A stretch of 64,000 bases of DNA, taken from the NCBI GenBank assembly GCA_012295275.1, contig CM022669.1, positions 18,066,091 to 18,130,090 of the forward strand. Reading direction: 5' to 3'. This DNA comes from Chrysomallon squamiferum. Taxonomy: Eukaryota; Mollusca; Gastropoda; Neomphalida; Peltospiridae. A program made the position numbers and the translations under genes. The notes under the pieces are model-generated. The model worked only from the letters and a program-made list of their open reading frames with translations. It did no database searches and was not told the origin of the DNA. Below, in pieces: positions 1 to 12,138 of the stretch. Positions within the stretch are counted from its first letter, which is position 1, and each line of letters starts with the position of its first letter.

Positions 1-1699
1 TTTGAAAATTCTTCTTTTTAATATTTTTGAGAATTCTTATTTTTTAATTTTTGAAAATTCTTATTTTTTACATTTTTTTAAAATTCCTTTTTGACATTAC
101 CAAAATTCCTTTAGCTTTGTTTTTTTAGCATTAAATACTTTTTAAGATTGAATTTTAATATTATATTTTTCAGTTCCCTTATAAGTAAACCTACTTTTTT
201 AAAATTCAGATTAGATATTTCTATTTGAATAGTTCCTTTTAGCATTTGATTTAATTCTTTTGGAAATAATATTTTTTGATATAATTATAGTTTGCAGATA
301 TTATAAATTAAAATTAAGTTTTAAAATTATTTTAAAATTTAGATTTTTTCGAATTTAAAATTTATCAACATTTTTAATTTTGTAATTATTTTATTTGCTA
401 ATTTTTTCATTCATCATTTTAGTTAACTTTTATCTTTTTAGCTTTAACAATTTAAAAAAATATTTTTTCTTTTCTTTCTTTGTCTGTGTTTCCCTTTAAA
501 TATCAACCTTTATCTTATAATTTTTACTTTAAATAAACATTTTATTTTGTGCATTTATATTTCAAAAATGAAACATTTTAAATTGTTTAACATTTTTGCA
601 TTTTTTTTTATTTTTTTTTTTATTTGTCCTAAAACGAAATATAAAAATATTGTAGTAACCTTTAATTTTGTTTGGTATTTTAAATGCTTTCAGAAAGTGA
701 AATTTAGTTTTAGTTTTTGTATAGATACTTTGAAAACTAAATTTTAAAAAAATATTTTTTAATGTTTTTTTACAAGATTTGTTTTTTTAAATCAAGTTTT
801 ATAGTTAAGTGTTTTATGAAATTCAGTTTGACATTTTTATTTTATCTTTGTGATTTACTTTGTAATAACAACTAGATTTAATTGATTAACATTTCATTTT
901 TTAATTTGAAGATATAAATATTTTACATTAGTGTTTTTTTAATAATAAAAATAAATAATATAAAAAATTTAAATTTCAATGTTTAATTTAATACAATTTA
1001 TGTAATTTCATGAGTAAATACAAATTTTAAAAAATCCAAGAAACAATTTAGGAACAAAAAAAAATGAGGAAAAAAAAAAATACCAAACATTAAAAAAAAA
1101 AATTTTTTTTTTTTTTTTTTTTTTTTTTAAATGAAAATAATAAATAATTTTTTTTTTTAAATATAATAACCAAATAATAATATTAATAATATCAATAATA
1201 ATTTTTAATAACAAGAACAGTAAAAAAAAAAAAATAAAAAAAATTAGAAAATTGTTTAAAAAATTAAAAGAATTAATAAAAATGTAATTAAAAAAATATA
1301 TATAATAATAATAATAATAATAAAAAAATTTTAAAAGTTAAAAAAATAGCAATTACTAACAGTGTTAATACTAAAAACAATTTTAAAAAAAAAAAAAAAA
1401 AAAATGAATTGCTCAGTTTACCTTACAGAATAACATTTTTTGTCACAATCATGAAGGTATATATCAGTATATATATAAATATATTTCACAACAGTTTTGA
1501 TATTTGCAGTGTAAATTACAGCTGATAGCTTTTTCTCTGGGAGCTGAATCAAACTCCGTGGTTGATCAGGAGGTTGTATAAACGCTTATATTGGTTGACC
1601 TGTTGGGTATCCCCTCCCCACCGCGGTGCTTTGGCAGTGGTATATTGTAAATATATCACACATCTTGTTGTGAGCTCTGCTCTCTTAGTATCATGGGGG

Positions 1700-2475
1700 A
1701 AGACAGTATTTAAAAAACCCTTGCTGCTAAATGTGAAAACATAACCAGTGTGTTGAAAGCAGTTTGTTTAGTATCTGTTTATTTTATATATCATAATATG
1801 TCCTGTTTTTGGGGAAGATGGTATATATATATATATATATAAAAACATACTGAGTGCTTAATGAAAAAGCATAACCTGTGTGTTGAAAGCAGTTTGCTCA
1901 TTTTTGTATCATTGATGGATATATATATATCATAATATCTCCTGCTATTGACATATATAAAAGAATTCTAGATGCTTAATGAAAAACTCAGGGAAGATGG
2001 TATATAAATTAATCCTTGGTGCTTAATGAAAAAGCATAACCTGTGTGTTGAAATCAGTTTGCTTATTTTCTGCTTCATATTTAGTTACATGTATCATAAT
2101 AACTTCTGCTGTTGATATAAAAACTGGGGTATAAAAGAACCCTAGCCTGTTAAATAAAAAGAGCAATCTCTGTGGTGAATGGAAAGTATTTTCTGCTTCA
2201 CAGTTAGTTTGTTATTATATATTAGGATACATATTCCTTTTGGGCATACCCATCAGTGTTTGTTGGGGAGTTGGTATGTAAAAGAACCCTTACTGCTAAA
2301 TTAAAAAAAAAATGGAACCTGTGTGAGCAGTTTGTTTATTTTCTGCTGAATTAGATTTATTACATAGAATCACAAGTATTTTTTCTTTTTGGGAATAACA
2401 ATATATGAAAGAATCCTTGCTGCTAATCAATAAAATATATAACCTATGTGTGGTGAAAGTGGTTTATTTTAGTTG
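1700..2475. repeat. Degenerate tandem array, about six units of 100-180 bp, related to a common mollusc-type dispersed repeat
   Basis: The same ordered series of phrases recurs about six times: GGGAAGATGGTATATAAAAG, then CCTTGCTGCTAAATGAAAAA, then CATAACCTGTGTGTTGAAAG, then CAGTTTGCTTATTTTCTG. Good copies of the ACCTGTGTG...CAGTTTG phrase start near 1743, 1871, 2037 and 2317, with weaker ones near 2166 and 2441. Unit length varies through internal indels and (TA)n tracts, so the array is old. From memory, the phrase TATAAAAGATCCCTTGCTGCTAAT followed by an A-rich segment is typical of a repeat found throughout mollusc genomes; this array looks like a locally amplified, decayed relative. Confidence 0.65.
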
Positions 2476-3575
2476 ATTTATATATATTACTCAAGTGCCA
2501 AAGGTTTTATTAAACTGTTTCAGTTTGTTTGAAAAAAGAAATCTTGCTATTTATGAAGAATTAGTTTTCACAGTTTCTTAAATGTTATTACAGATTTAGC
2601 AAAAAGATTATATATATAAAGAAACCTAATTGCTTATTCCTCAAAATATATATATATAAATAATCCAGACAGTAAAATAATATTTTTTATTCTTATATTT
2701 ATTATTATTATTATTTTGGATTAAACTTTAAGTTATTTTGTTTTGTTTCTTTTTAATCATTATTTTTCTTTGAGTGAAGAAAGTTAAAACTCTGATCAAA
2801 TGTATATTAAATATTATTATTATTTTATTTCCTTTTTTACAACATTTAGAAGAGAAACAAAACCCTATGGTGCTTTTATTTAAATTGTAGTGTTGTAACA
2901 GCTTCACAGTATTTTGTTGTTTCCTAAGAGCAATCAGTAATTAATTAATTTCATCCTTGCATTAAAATCTTTTGATTGAAAATCAAAATCAAAAATCCTC
3001 CATGGTTATGGTAATATACTGTGGCTTCTAAAATGTGTATTTAATGTTTCTGTTATTGCTTAAAGATTTTCCTTTTCATTTCCTATGGATTTAGTTTTCC
3101 TTAGTCTCATTTAAAGGTTTATTTTTCTAAATATTTTCCTCACTGCCACAAGCCCTTTCCCTAATCACCTTTATTTTATTTTATTTAAATTTATATTAGA
3201 TATAAAAAAAATATATAATTTTAAAATTTATGGGTTGTTGTTTTTTTGAAAGTATTGTTTTTAAATATTTCAGAAATACAATAATAATTTTGAAATAATA
3301 ATAATATACTGTTTACAAATTACAAAATAATTTTTATTCTCTACAAACATTTTTGATTGTCATGTTTAAAATATATTTCTGTTGTTTTTTAACTATTAGT
3401 TAAGTATCATACAAATATATTATTATCCCAGAATATTTTGTTTCTCTATACTGTAAATAAATGTTTAAGTAATAGTAGTAGTAGTAATAATAATATTAAT
3501 ATGTATGTGTGTAATTACAGTAAACTATTTGTTTTAACCCATATTTGAGTGCATTATTACACGCACAGATACATA

Positions 3576-3599
3576 ACACACACACACACACACACACAC
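3576..3599. repeat. (CA)n microsatellite
   Basis: About 12 uninterrupted CA dinucleotides, followed by a CA-rich imperfect stretch to about 3665. The antisense open frame over it is purely a repeat artefact. Confidence 0.9.
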
Positions 3600-3880
3600 T
3601 CATACACATTATCACACAGACACCTACCCATACTGACACATTCACATAACCAAGCACACATACCATAAACCCACAAACATAAAAACAAAACAGAAATAAG
3701 TACATTGTTTACAGAATTACAAAACATTCAACTTAAACATACACTTTACTGTAAGCAGACAATTTAATTTTTATTCTTGTATTCCCATTTTCATTTAACA
3801 TGCTGCTTAATTTTTTTTTTTTTTTTTTAAATGATGAAAGAACCTTTTTTTTCCTTCTACAATAATATTTTTAATTTCAG

Positions 3881-4165
3881 AGCTGGGAAAGAGATTCTGT
3901 AGGACAGCACAGTCAGATGACTGTAAAAAGAGCTTTGCCGTCGCAAGTTTACATCGACCCCCCCATTGCTTTTATCACCCCACCATCTCATAATGATGTT
4001 GATGACAGAGATTTTGATGAACTCTTGTATGCTCTGAAGGCTGGCGGAAGTTTTGCACCCAGTGAAGTTTCACACAGTATAAATGATGACAATTTGTCGG
4101 AGCTCTCAGTTCAGTTGGAGGGATTTCAGACAAAACAAGTAGAGATTACAGACACTCATTTATAG
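3881..4165 (+). CDS. Terminal coding exon of a gene whose other exons lie left of the window; C-terminus with a formin DAD-like motif
   Basis: A polypyrimidine tract and CAG at 3878-3880 precede an open frame that runs from 3881 to a TAG at 4163-4165 (94 codons; the frame is continuous from the splice site, so the ATG at 3917 need not be a start). The protein end is polar and acidic. Residues about 43-61 of the exon read D-V-D-D-R-D-F-D-E-L-L-Y-A-L-K-A-G-G-S-F, which resembles the DAD helix of diaphanous-type formins (consensus roughly M-D-x-L-L-x-x-L-x-S-G-x-x-F). The basic patch that normally follows a DAD is absent here, so formin is only a suggestion. Codon use and complexity are clearly exon-like compared with the surrounding sequence. 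The gene lies tail to tail with ASH1L. Confidence 0.7.
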   Translation, partial: SWERDSVGQHSQMTVKRALPSQVYIDPPIAFITPPSHNDVDDRDFDELLYALKAGGSFAPSEVSHSINDDNLSELSVQLEGFQTKQVEITDTHL

Positions 4166-7100
4166 TGCTGCAGATATTTATGCAAGACTACTTACCTTTC
4201 TTAGGTACATAATATAAATAAAAAAAATTTAAAAAATGTTCAAGGTGAAGAAAAAGAAGTTTTATATATTAGAAAAAGAACATTCACAAGTAACATTTAG
4301 TTATGACAGATTTTTGGTTTTTTTCTGTTTTTTTTTTACTTTTGTTGTGTTTTGAAATCACAATGTTATTGTAAAAATGTCTTCCTTGTGTGTTCATGTT
4401 ACATTCAGTTATTATTATTATTTTTTTTCATTTGTGATGTTTTATATCAAACATTTTAAAATATACTAGTCATCCATTTTGTTCGATTTAAAAAAAAAAA
4501 AAAAAAAAATTAAAATTATCCTTTATTACAGCAGATATCCATTCACCTTTTATGCAACTACTTACTGCTTTGATTACATGTTATCTTTATTGTTATATAT
4601 GTTGTTTTTTTGTGTTTTTTTTTTTTGCCTGTCCAGGTTATTTCTCATTTTATCATTAACATCTGTTTTCAGAAACATTCACTGCTTTTATTAATTTCTT
4701 TTAAGATTCTTTTTAAGGAGCATATGACTAACTTGTGTGTGACTTCCAGCATCTTCAACCATTGAAATGGCAAAAAAAAAAAAAAATCATTATTTGTAGC
4801 ATGCAGTTTGTTACAATATGAAAAAGAAAATTTCATTTGCATAAAATTAGTTGAAATATAAATGGAGACGACAATTTTTGATGGAAAATTAGGGATAAAT
4901 AATACTGCTAAAAAAAGTAATTCTTCTAAAACTAGTGGAAACAGAAAGGGACACAATTCATGCAGGAAATATTTTTGATAAATACTGTTATTGTGTTGTG
5001 ACTTGATAATACTTTCTAATACTTATGATTCTTACAAAACTAAAAAATGAAAACTTTATCTGTTTTCAAATTAATTTTCAGTCACATGCAAGAAGCTGTG
5101 AGCTGTCAAAATATCTTTTTATGCTATTACGTGATACAAGCGTGATATAAAGTGATAAAAGGCTGGTACAAAGTGAATTATCTGTACATTAAAAACAAAT
5201 TTCAGTGTGTATAGATATGTACAGTATGTATAATTCATTAGTGAAATTATTAAAATATTTTATCACAAATATTTAATTTTTATACATAAATATATATTGT
5301 TCTAGTAAATATTGTTTCACATTAGATTTCATTAACAGTTCATTTGTTTTATAAATTATATTATGACTTTCTGTGATGAGGATATTGACATAAAGATGAT
5401 TTTTTTAATGGATATACTGTTTTAGTAAATATAAATGTTTCATATATTAGATTTCAGTTAATTTTTTAATTTTTTTCACGTATCTTTCAGCGTTCAAGAT
5501 ATGCATAATAATATATTTGTTTATTAGTTTAATTTAAAAAAAAAAAAAAAATAATAATAAATATTATTGTGATATTGTGATTGCTTTTCATAATGATTTC
5601 AGGCTATTATTTTATAGTATAAATTTGTATCTGAATTAGTTTTTTAATAAAAATTTAAAAAATATTAAAAAAATCACCAACAGAACCAGTATTCCTTTTA
5701 TTAACATACCACCCTAATATATTAAAAAATAAAAAATAAAAATAATATATGTAAAAAAAAAAAAAAATAAAAATAATAATAATAATAATAATAATAAATA
5801 ATAATAATAAATAAATTTAAAAATAATTTTCATTACTGTTATATTTTGGTTCTGAGCAATTTAAAAAATAAAACTGTATAGGCCAAATATGTCTGTCATA
5901 CCTCTTTCATGTTTTGAAATGTATATAGATCAGTGTTTATTTAATAATAAAATACATGCAGTTATACACCAGTTAATTTATGTATTTTATAGCTTTAGAT
6001 TTTAGCTTTTGTACTAACTCAAGTTTTGAATTATTGTTTTTAAATTAATTTTGTATAGCTTTTTTGATTTACAATGAATATTTTTAAAGAAAGAAAATAG
6101 ACTGCTAATTCATTTTTTATTTTTTATTTATTTTGTTTGTAAAATTATGTAAATATTAATTACCTGTGTAGCATAGAAATGTTTAAAATCAACACTCATG
6201 TTCTTCTAATATTTATTTTTCATTTAGTCCATGCAAAGCTGATGTTTTCCAATATCCTGTTACATCTAATAATGTTAAGGGCAAATTGCTGAGTAGAGAA
6301 GACATTTAAAAAAAAAATTATATCTATGCTGAAATGTAAGAAATAAAAGGAGCCATTTTTGTTTAATTATTATTATGGATTTTTACCTTTTTTTTTTTTA
6401 CTTACATATTTTCATTACATCATTTGTTTTAATTTATTTTTTTTTAATTTAAAAAATCTGGAACTCACTCAAGGCACTGTAGTTTATTATATTCTTGACT
6501 GTTAGGGTTGAAATGTTTTAGATAATGCAACAAACCATCTGGCTCTGTTTATAATATATCATCATGTGAGAATGAATGAATGTTATGTGTATATGCACAC
6601 CATAAATGTTTTTTGTTTTCATTCAGATGTAATAAACCTAGAAATATCAGCTGAAGATTAAACTATGTAAATGTATTCTGTTCAGATTACTGCCTGGACA
6701 ACAAAAATGTCAGTAATGAAATTAGATCTGTATCCGGTTCCAGTCCAGAAAAAAAATAAAAATAAAAATAAAATAAAATAAAATAGGGCACCAAGATAAA
6801 ACTCTTAACCAAATAAATTATTACCTGTTCTTTTTGAATGCATTTTTAAATGTCAGGCCTTTACGAAGCTGTAGCAGATCTGCAGCTGTTTACTTGCTAG
6901 TTTTGTCAGTTTTTATTAGTCTGATAAAATCAGATTCCCTTTTTTAAATTTTAAATGACGACCGTTACTGTTAACATAAATCAGTTTATGCAAATTTTCA
7001 CTACATAATCCTTTTATATTGCATTTCCACATAATGCCTATGTGTGTATTATATCCTGTGTTTTACTTGTTAAAAAATGACTTGCTATTGCTAATTTTAT

Positions 7101-9681
7101 TTCTATGCAAAGCTTTTATTTTAAACTACTGCTTTTGCTTCCATTTTTTATCACTTTTTTTTTTTTCTTTTTTTTTTTTTAAACCACTTGTACATTTTAA
7201 ATGTATTAAAAATGTTATCATTCTTTCAAATGTTTTGTTGAGTTATCATGTAACAGTTATTTTATAAATGGTAGATCAGACTCAGTGAAATTTGTAGATC
7301 CATTTATATTTTTTTAATTGGGGTATGCTATAGTTCAGTAGCAAGAAGAACATCATATTGCAGGATTAATCCTGTATAATGCCACTATGGCTTATTTCAT
7401 TTCTTCCAGTGCTTCAAACCTACTTTATCAATAGCTGTGGTATCTGCTTTCTTAACATAAATTGCGTAACTTGTAACACAGAAAAAAGTGTTTCATACTT
7501 AATAACCATCAATATTAAACCAGTTGAAATACTGTTAAACAACAATCATTTGATGGTGATTTCACAGGAGCTTCAATTCATTTTCATTGGTCAACCAATG
7601 AAATTGTGATAATATTCCAGAATTTTCAAAAAATTGAATCAAAATACAAACACCACAAACCCAGTTTTTGCCTTATTTTATGTTTTACTGTGCAATGGGG
7701 AAAATGGATAATTTACTGAAAATTCTAACTGACATACGGAACCCCAAACATACATACACATACATAAACACTAATGAGATTTTAAAATAATAGAAACACA
7801 TGAAGACTGCCTAAATGTTTATTTTTCAATAGGCATGTTTCTTGACCAGACTGAACTGGCTGTGCTAACAAGAACCTACATCAGATGTAGTTGTAACAAC
7901 AAAATAAATGTAAGATACATATTAAGTTGATATGACTGTAAGAATCACTTGGTGTAAAAGAGAAGAAGGAGAAAAAAAGTTAACATTTGTTTCAAGGCAT
8001 TAAAAAATCTAACATTTTGTTAACCAGCAGAAGCTTGTATGATTATTAAATACGATTTGATATATATATATATATATATATGTATGTATATATATAAAAA
8101 TAATAATAATTAAAAAGATCCTGAAAAACAAATATTGTTAAATATAGTTTGTTCTAATAATAATAATAAAGAATTTTCAGACATGGATTCTACCCTAGCC
8201 TGAAAGTATGTCAAAATGTATAGCTGCTTTTTGAACACATTTGGTTAAAACTGAACACTGTATGAATACAAGCTATATAACAGGTGTTGAATGCATGAAC
8301 AACCAAGGGATCCAAACAGGTGTGGTAGTCTCACGTATGTAATGAAAACTGTGAGATTATTATTATTATTATTTTTTTAATAAGACAAATATAAAACATC
8401 CTGGGTAAAACTTTGTACAATTCTGTGTCCTCCGTCAAAAAAAAAAAAAGAAAAAAGAAAAAAAAAAGATTACCCCCCCCCAAAAAAAACTAACCAAACA
8501 AAAACAAACACAAATGTAAAAATTAAACTTCCAATAAAAACACAGATTTCTAGTCTAGTGAAAATACAATTATTATATAGTACATGGTAATAGCAACAAA
8601 ATGTACAATAATAAAAGGATACAAATATATACAATAAGAGTATTATATACTCAAAACAGTAAAGCTGACATCACAAATTGCACTGAATGAACTAAAAGTC
8701 TAGCTGTAAATACATTGAAATGATTTAGATTTATACTTTAAATGTTTTTTCATACATTTTTTCAAAGCATTCCATACTTTCCTTCAATTTTAAATCTGAA
8801 ACATTATTTATAACAATTTTGTTTTGTTTTTTGTTTTTTTAAAATTAAACAGGTTAAACATAATTAACAATTTAAAAATGATACATATTTTCCCTTTACA
8901 TTTACAAACGTTATGGCTTTTAAAATATCCAATTTGTCATTCAGTGATTGTTGGGCGAAGAAAAGAAAAAAAAACTTGTTTTTTAAATCTATATATAATA
9001 ATGTAAATAATACCACTTGTACTGAATTTGGTTTTACATAGCCATGGGTTTACAAAAGAATCATATTCTCAGCCCATTAATACATAAAAATGAGAGAACA
9101 TTCTTTTTTTTTTTTTAAATTTAAGTTAAGCTTACAGCCAAATTATATACAGAAGCTGTCATTATGAAACGTGAAACTGAATATAAATTCACAACAAATT
9201 GAGACCAGTATGTATAAGGATAGCATACAGAGGAACTACCTCATCTTGCATAGATTTCATTAACTACTATGTGAACCATTTTCACACTGCTGTAAGTTCA
9301 AGGTTGTTTGTGCACAAACATTTTTCCTCCATTCACACAGTTAAGTAAAATAAAAATAAAAATTACATATCCAAAAATTAATAATAATAATAAAAAGAAA
9401 TAAAAGTAAAACTGCCTTAATACAGCTGATAAAATTAGCTGAGGGAAAAAATATTTACAACAACAAAAATAAATAAAAAATAAAATAAATAAATTGGGCA
9501 GAAATGTATCTTCAACGTAACATTGAAATGTGGTTTGAAATGCAAAAAGTATTAAATAACAACTATTAAACATCCATGTTGCTGAAGTTTATATATGATT
9601 CTGAACAAGTTAATTAAATTTGAAATGTCAAATGAAAATCTAATCCTGTAGACATTAAATTATTGTGCAACGACCAGCTTA

Positions 9682-9717
<36 letters not shown>

Positions 9718-10359
9718 AACTATTTAAAATTAATTAAAATAGGAGTAAAATTACAGTAAAAAGACAAAACCAGAATAATAATGCATTGCACTTTGCCACA
9801 GTTAAAAAAAAATAAAAAAAATAAAAGTAAGTAAATAATAAAATTATTCATTCTTCCTTCCTATATATTTAAATCTAACTTGAATTTATTTTTTACTGCT
9901 GGATTTATTTAAAAAAATAACTTAACCTAAATTTATGAACAATCTTCAGAAATGATGAAATAACATCTCTCATGATTAAAAATCATTAAAGAACTAATCT
10001 ATAATTGGATATGCATTGTTTTTGCTGGTTTTTTAAAATTAATTTTTATATTAAACAAAGTTAAAATAAACTGAAAAGTACAATTTTAAAAATATTATAA
10101 GAATAAAAATTAAAAAAAAAAAAATTTAATGATCTGCTTACTTCTGATTTTTTTTTATAAACAGATGTATACCAACAATAACAGATAACAGTAAAAAAAA
10201 TTCTTTATTTATTTAATGTTTATTTTCAAAATGAAATACCTCATTATAAAATCTGATCTTAATTACTTCAGAGCAAGTAGTTTTTACAACTAACAGCACA
10301 GCTGAACAATTTAAAAATCTGTTTCTTTTGTTACAATAAACTACTGGTGTTTCAAACTG

Positions 10360-10396
<37 letters not shown>

Positions 10397-11335
10397 TGAA
10401 TTAGGTAATAATGGCAATGCCATTATAAAAATCTATCTACAAATGGTCAGTAACAATAATGTACATAATAAATATAACAATTATTAAAATGTATTATTTA
10501 CTGGTGTTTTTCTTCTCCAACTGATCAGAAATAAATAAATACAGATAATTACATCACATCATAGATTATGTCGTCTCCATTTTTCACAACATATTGATTA
10601 TTACAGCTTGCAAGAAGAAAGAAAGAAAACAAAAAATTAAATAATAAAAAAACAATTTTAAAAGTTAAAAATTTTAAAATTAAACAAACTAAAAAATAAA
10701 TATCATTAAGAGTAATGTTATATGAATAGACATTCATAATCAATTTACAAAAACTAAAAATATTTTATTACCTATATTAAACAGCATCACCAATCAAAAT
10801 GTGATATCTTATAATGAACAAAACTTTAACAATTAAGTTTCAAATATATCTGAAACTGAAGTATTTTTCATAAAAACTTTGTAGTGAACCCAAACCGAGA
10901 AAAGAAGAAAGTTTGTTTCTACAGAACAAAATGGAACACAACCAATGGAATATTAATTAAAACATAACAAAACTGAAAGTGTCAGGTAACATATGTTTCC
11001 TTGTGAAAACCAAAATGTTATTTTACCAAATTTTGTATTTTAAATTGACTGTGTTAATTTATTTCTGTTCTGCAAAGTTACTGGGCCAGAAAATACGAGT
11101 ATTAATAAACCATAAAAGGAGGAACATACATTTTTTTTCTTCTTTTTTCAAAATGTGCATAAAGCATAAAAGAACAATTTTGCTTTGATCTTTTAGTTAT
11201 TCAATACAAGTCTAGACAGAGATTATATATTAAAAAATCTAGACATACATGTAAATACTCAGGGATATTTCCCCACATTAAATGAATAAAACTAACAAAA
11301 CAAACAAAATAAAGATGGATGGAAGTGGACTGTTA

Positions 11336-11371
<36 letters not shown>

Positions 11372-12138
11372 CACAACCAGATAGCGTTAATATATTATGC
11401 AAATATTCTAGCTGTCTTTTCAAAATTAGATACTTACATGTATATTGAGACGGAACAAAATGATATATTAGCTGAAGTCTGATAAAATAAACACATTTGC
11501 TAATGAACAAAGCTGATCATTGTCATCATGCAGTGTCTCTCGTTATCCCTTAAAATTAACAAATCTTGAACATTAAATTTAAATTATCGGTTATTTAAAA
11601 AAAAAAAATAAAAAAAAAATAAAAAAATAAAATAATATATATATAACATGTATGAACAAATAATACAAAATAATAATAATAATAAAAAAAGCACTTAAAG
11701 AAAATATTTCAAAGCACCATATGCATTAAGCAATAACAAAACTGCAAGCAAGCCATTTCTTCTTTTTTTTTGTATTTTTTTTTGTATTTTTTCTTTTTTT
11801 TTTTTTTTTGCTTCTGTATATTTTAATTTAAAAAAACTCGGGGTGGTCATTTAAAGGGACTGAGCAAAACTGAAATACTGTCTGGGACTCTGTGTGAGTC
11901 AAAGATGTTTGACAAATGGTTAGTAGTAACATGGAATTAATAATATAAGAACACAGCATCATTCATCTCAACATGTAAGTATTTTTAAGGTAAGTACAAA
12001 ATAGATCTCCGTGAAGGGAGCAACAGACTTCAATGGCACAATTTCACAGCACTAAATCCACTGGCATCTTTTTGTAACATGTAACACAGGTAAACAACAA
12101 CTGCAAAAATATACTTCAATTGAGGGTTGATTTCACAA
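4166..12138. other. Tail-to-tail intergenic region and 3' UTRs between the partial + gene and ASH1L
   Basis: Eight kilobases between the TAG of the + strand gene and the TGA of ASH1L. It is AT-rich with many homopolymer and AAT-type tracts: (AAT)n at about 5768-5812, (TA)n at 8061-8095, poly(A) near 9685-9711 and 11337-11366, poly(T) near 10363-10391. Numerous AATAAA hexamers on + and TTTATT on - prevent a confident choice of polyadenylation sites. Short open frames here are low-complexity Phe/Leu/Ile/Lys strings. I see no further gene or structured RNA that I could defend. Confidence 0.55.

Larger units (their letters stand above)
1..3880. other. AT-rich intron upstream of the first visible exon; no coding sequence seen
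   Basis: This stretch is extremely AT-rich, with long T and A runs, and I find no convincing exon in it. It is presumably the last intron of the + strand gene whose terminal exon starts at 3881, because it ends in a polypyrimidine tract and the acceptor TTTAATTTCAG at 3870-3880. It contains a less AT-biased patch at about 1500-1700, a degenerate repeat array (about 1700-2475), a (TA)n tract at 1822-1841 and a (CA)n tract at 3576-3599. An open frame in the 1562-1744 patch shows no recognisable protein and merges into the repeats. Confidence 0.6.
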
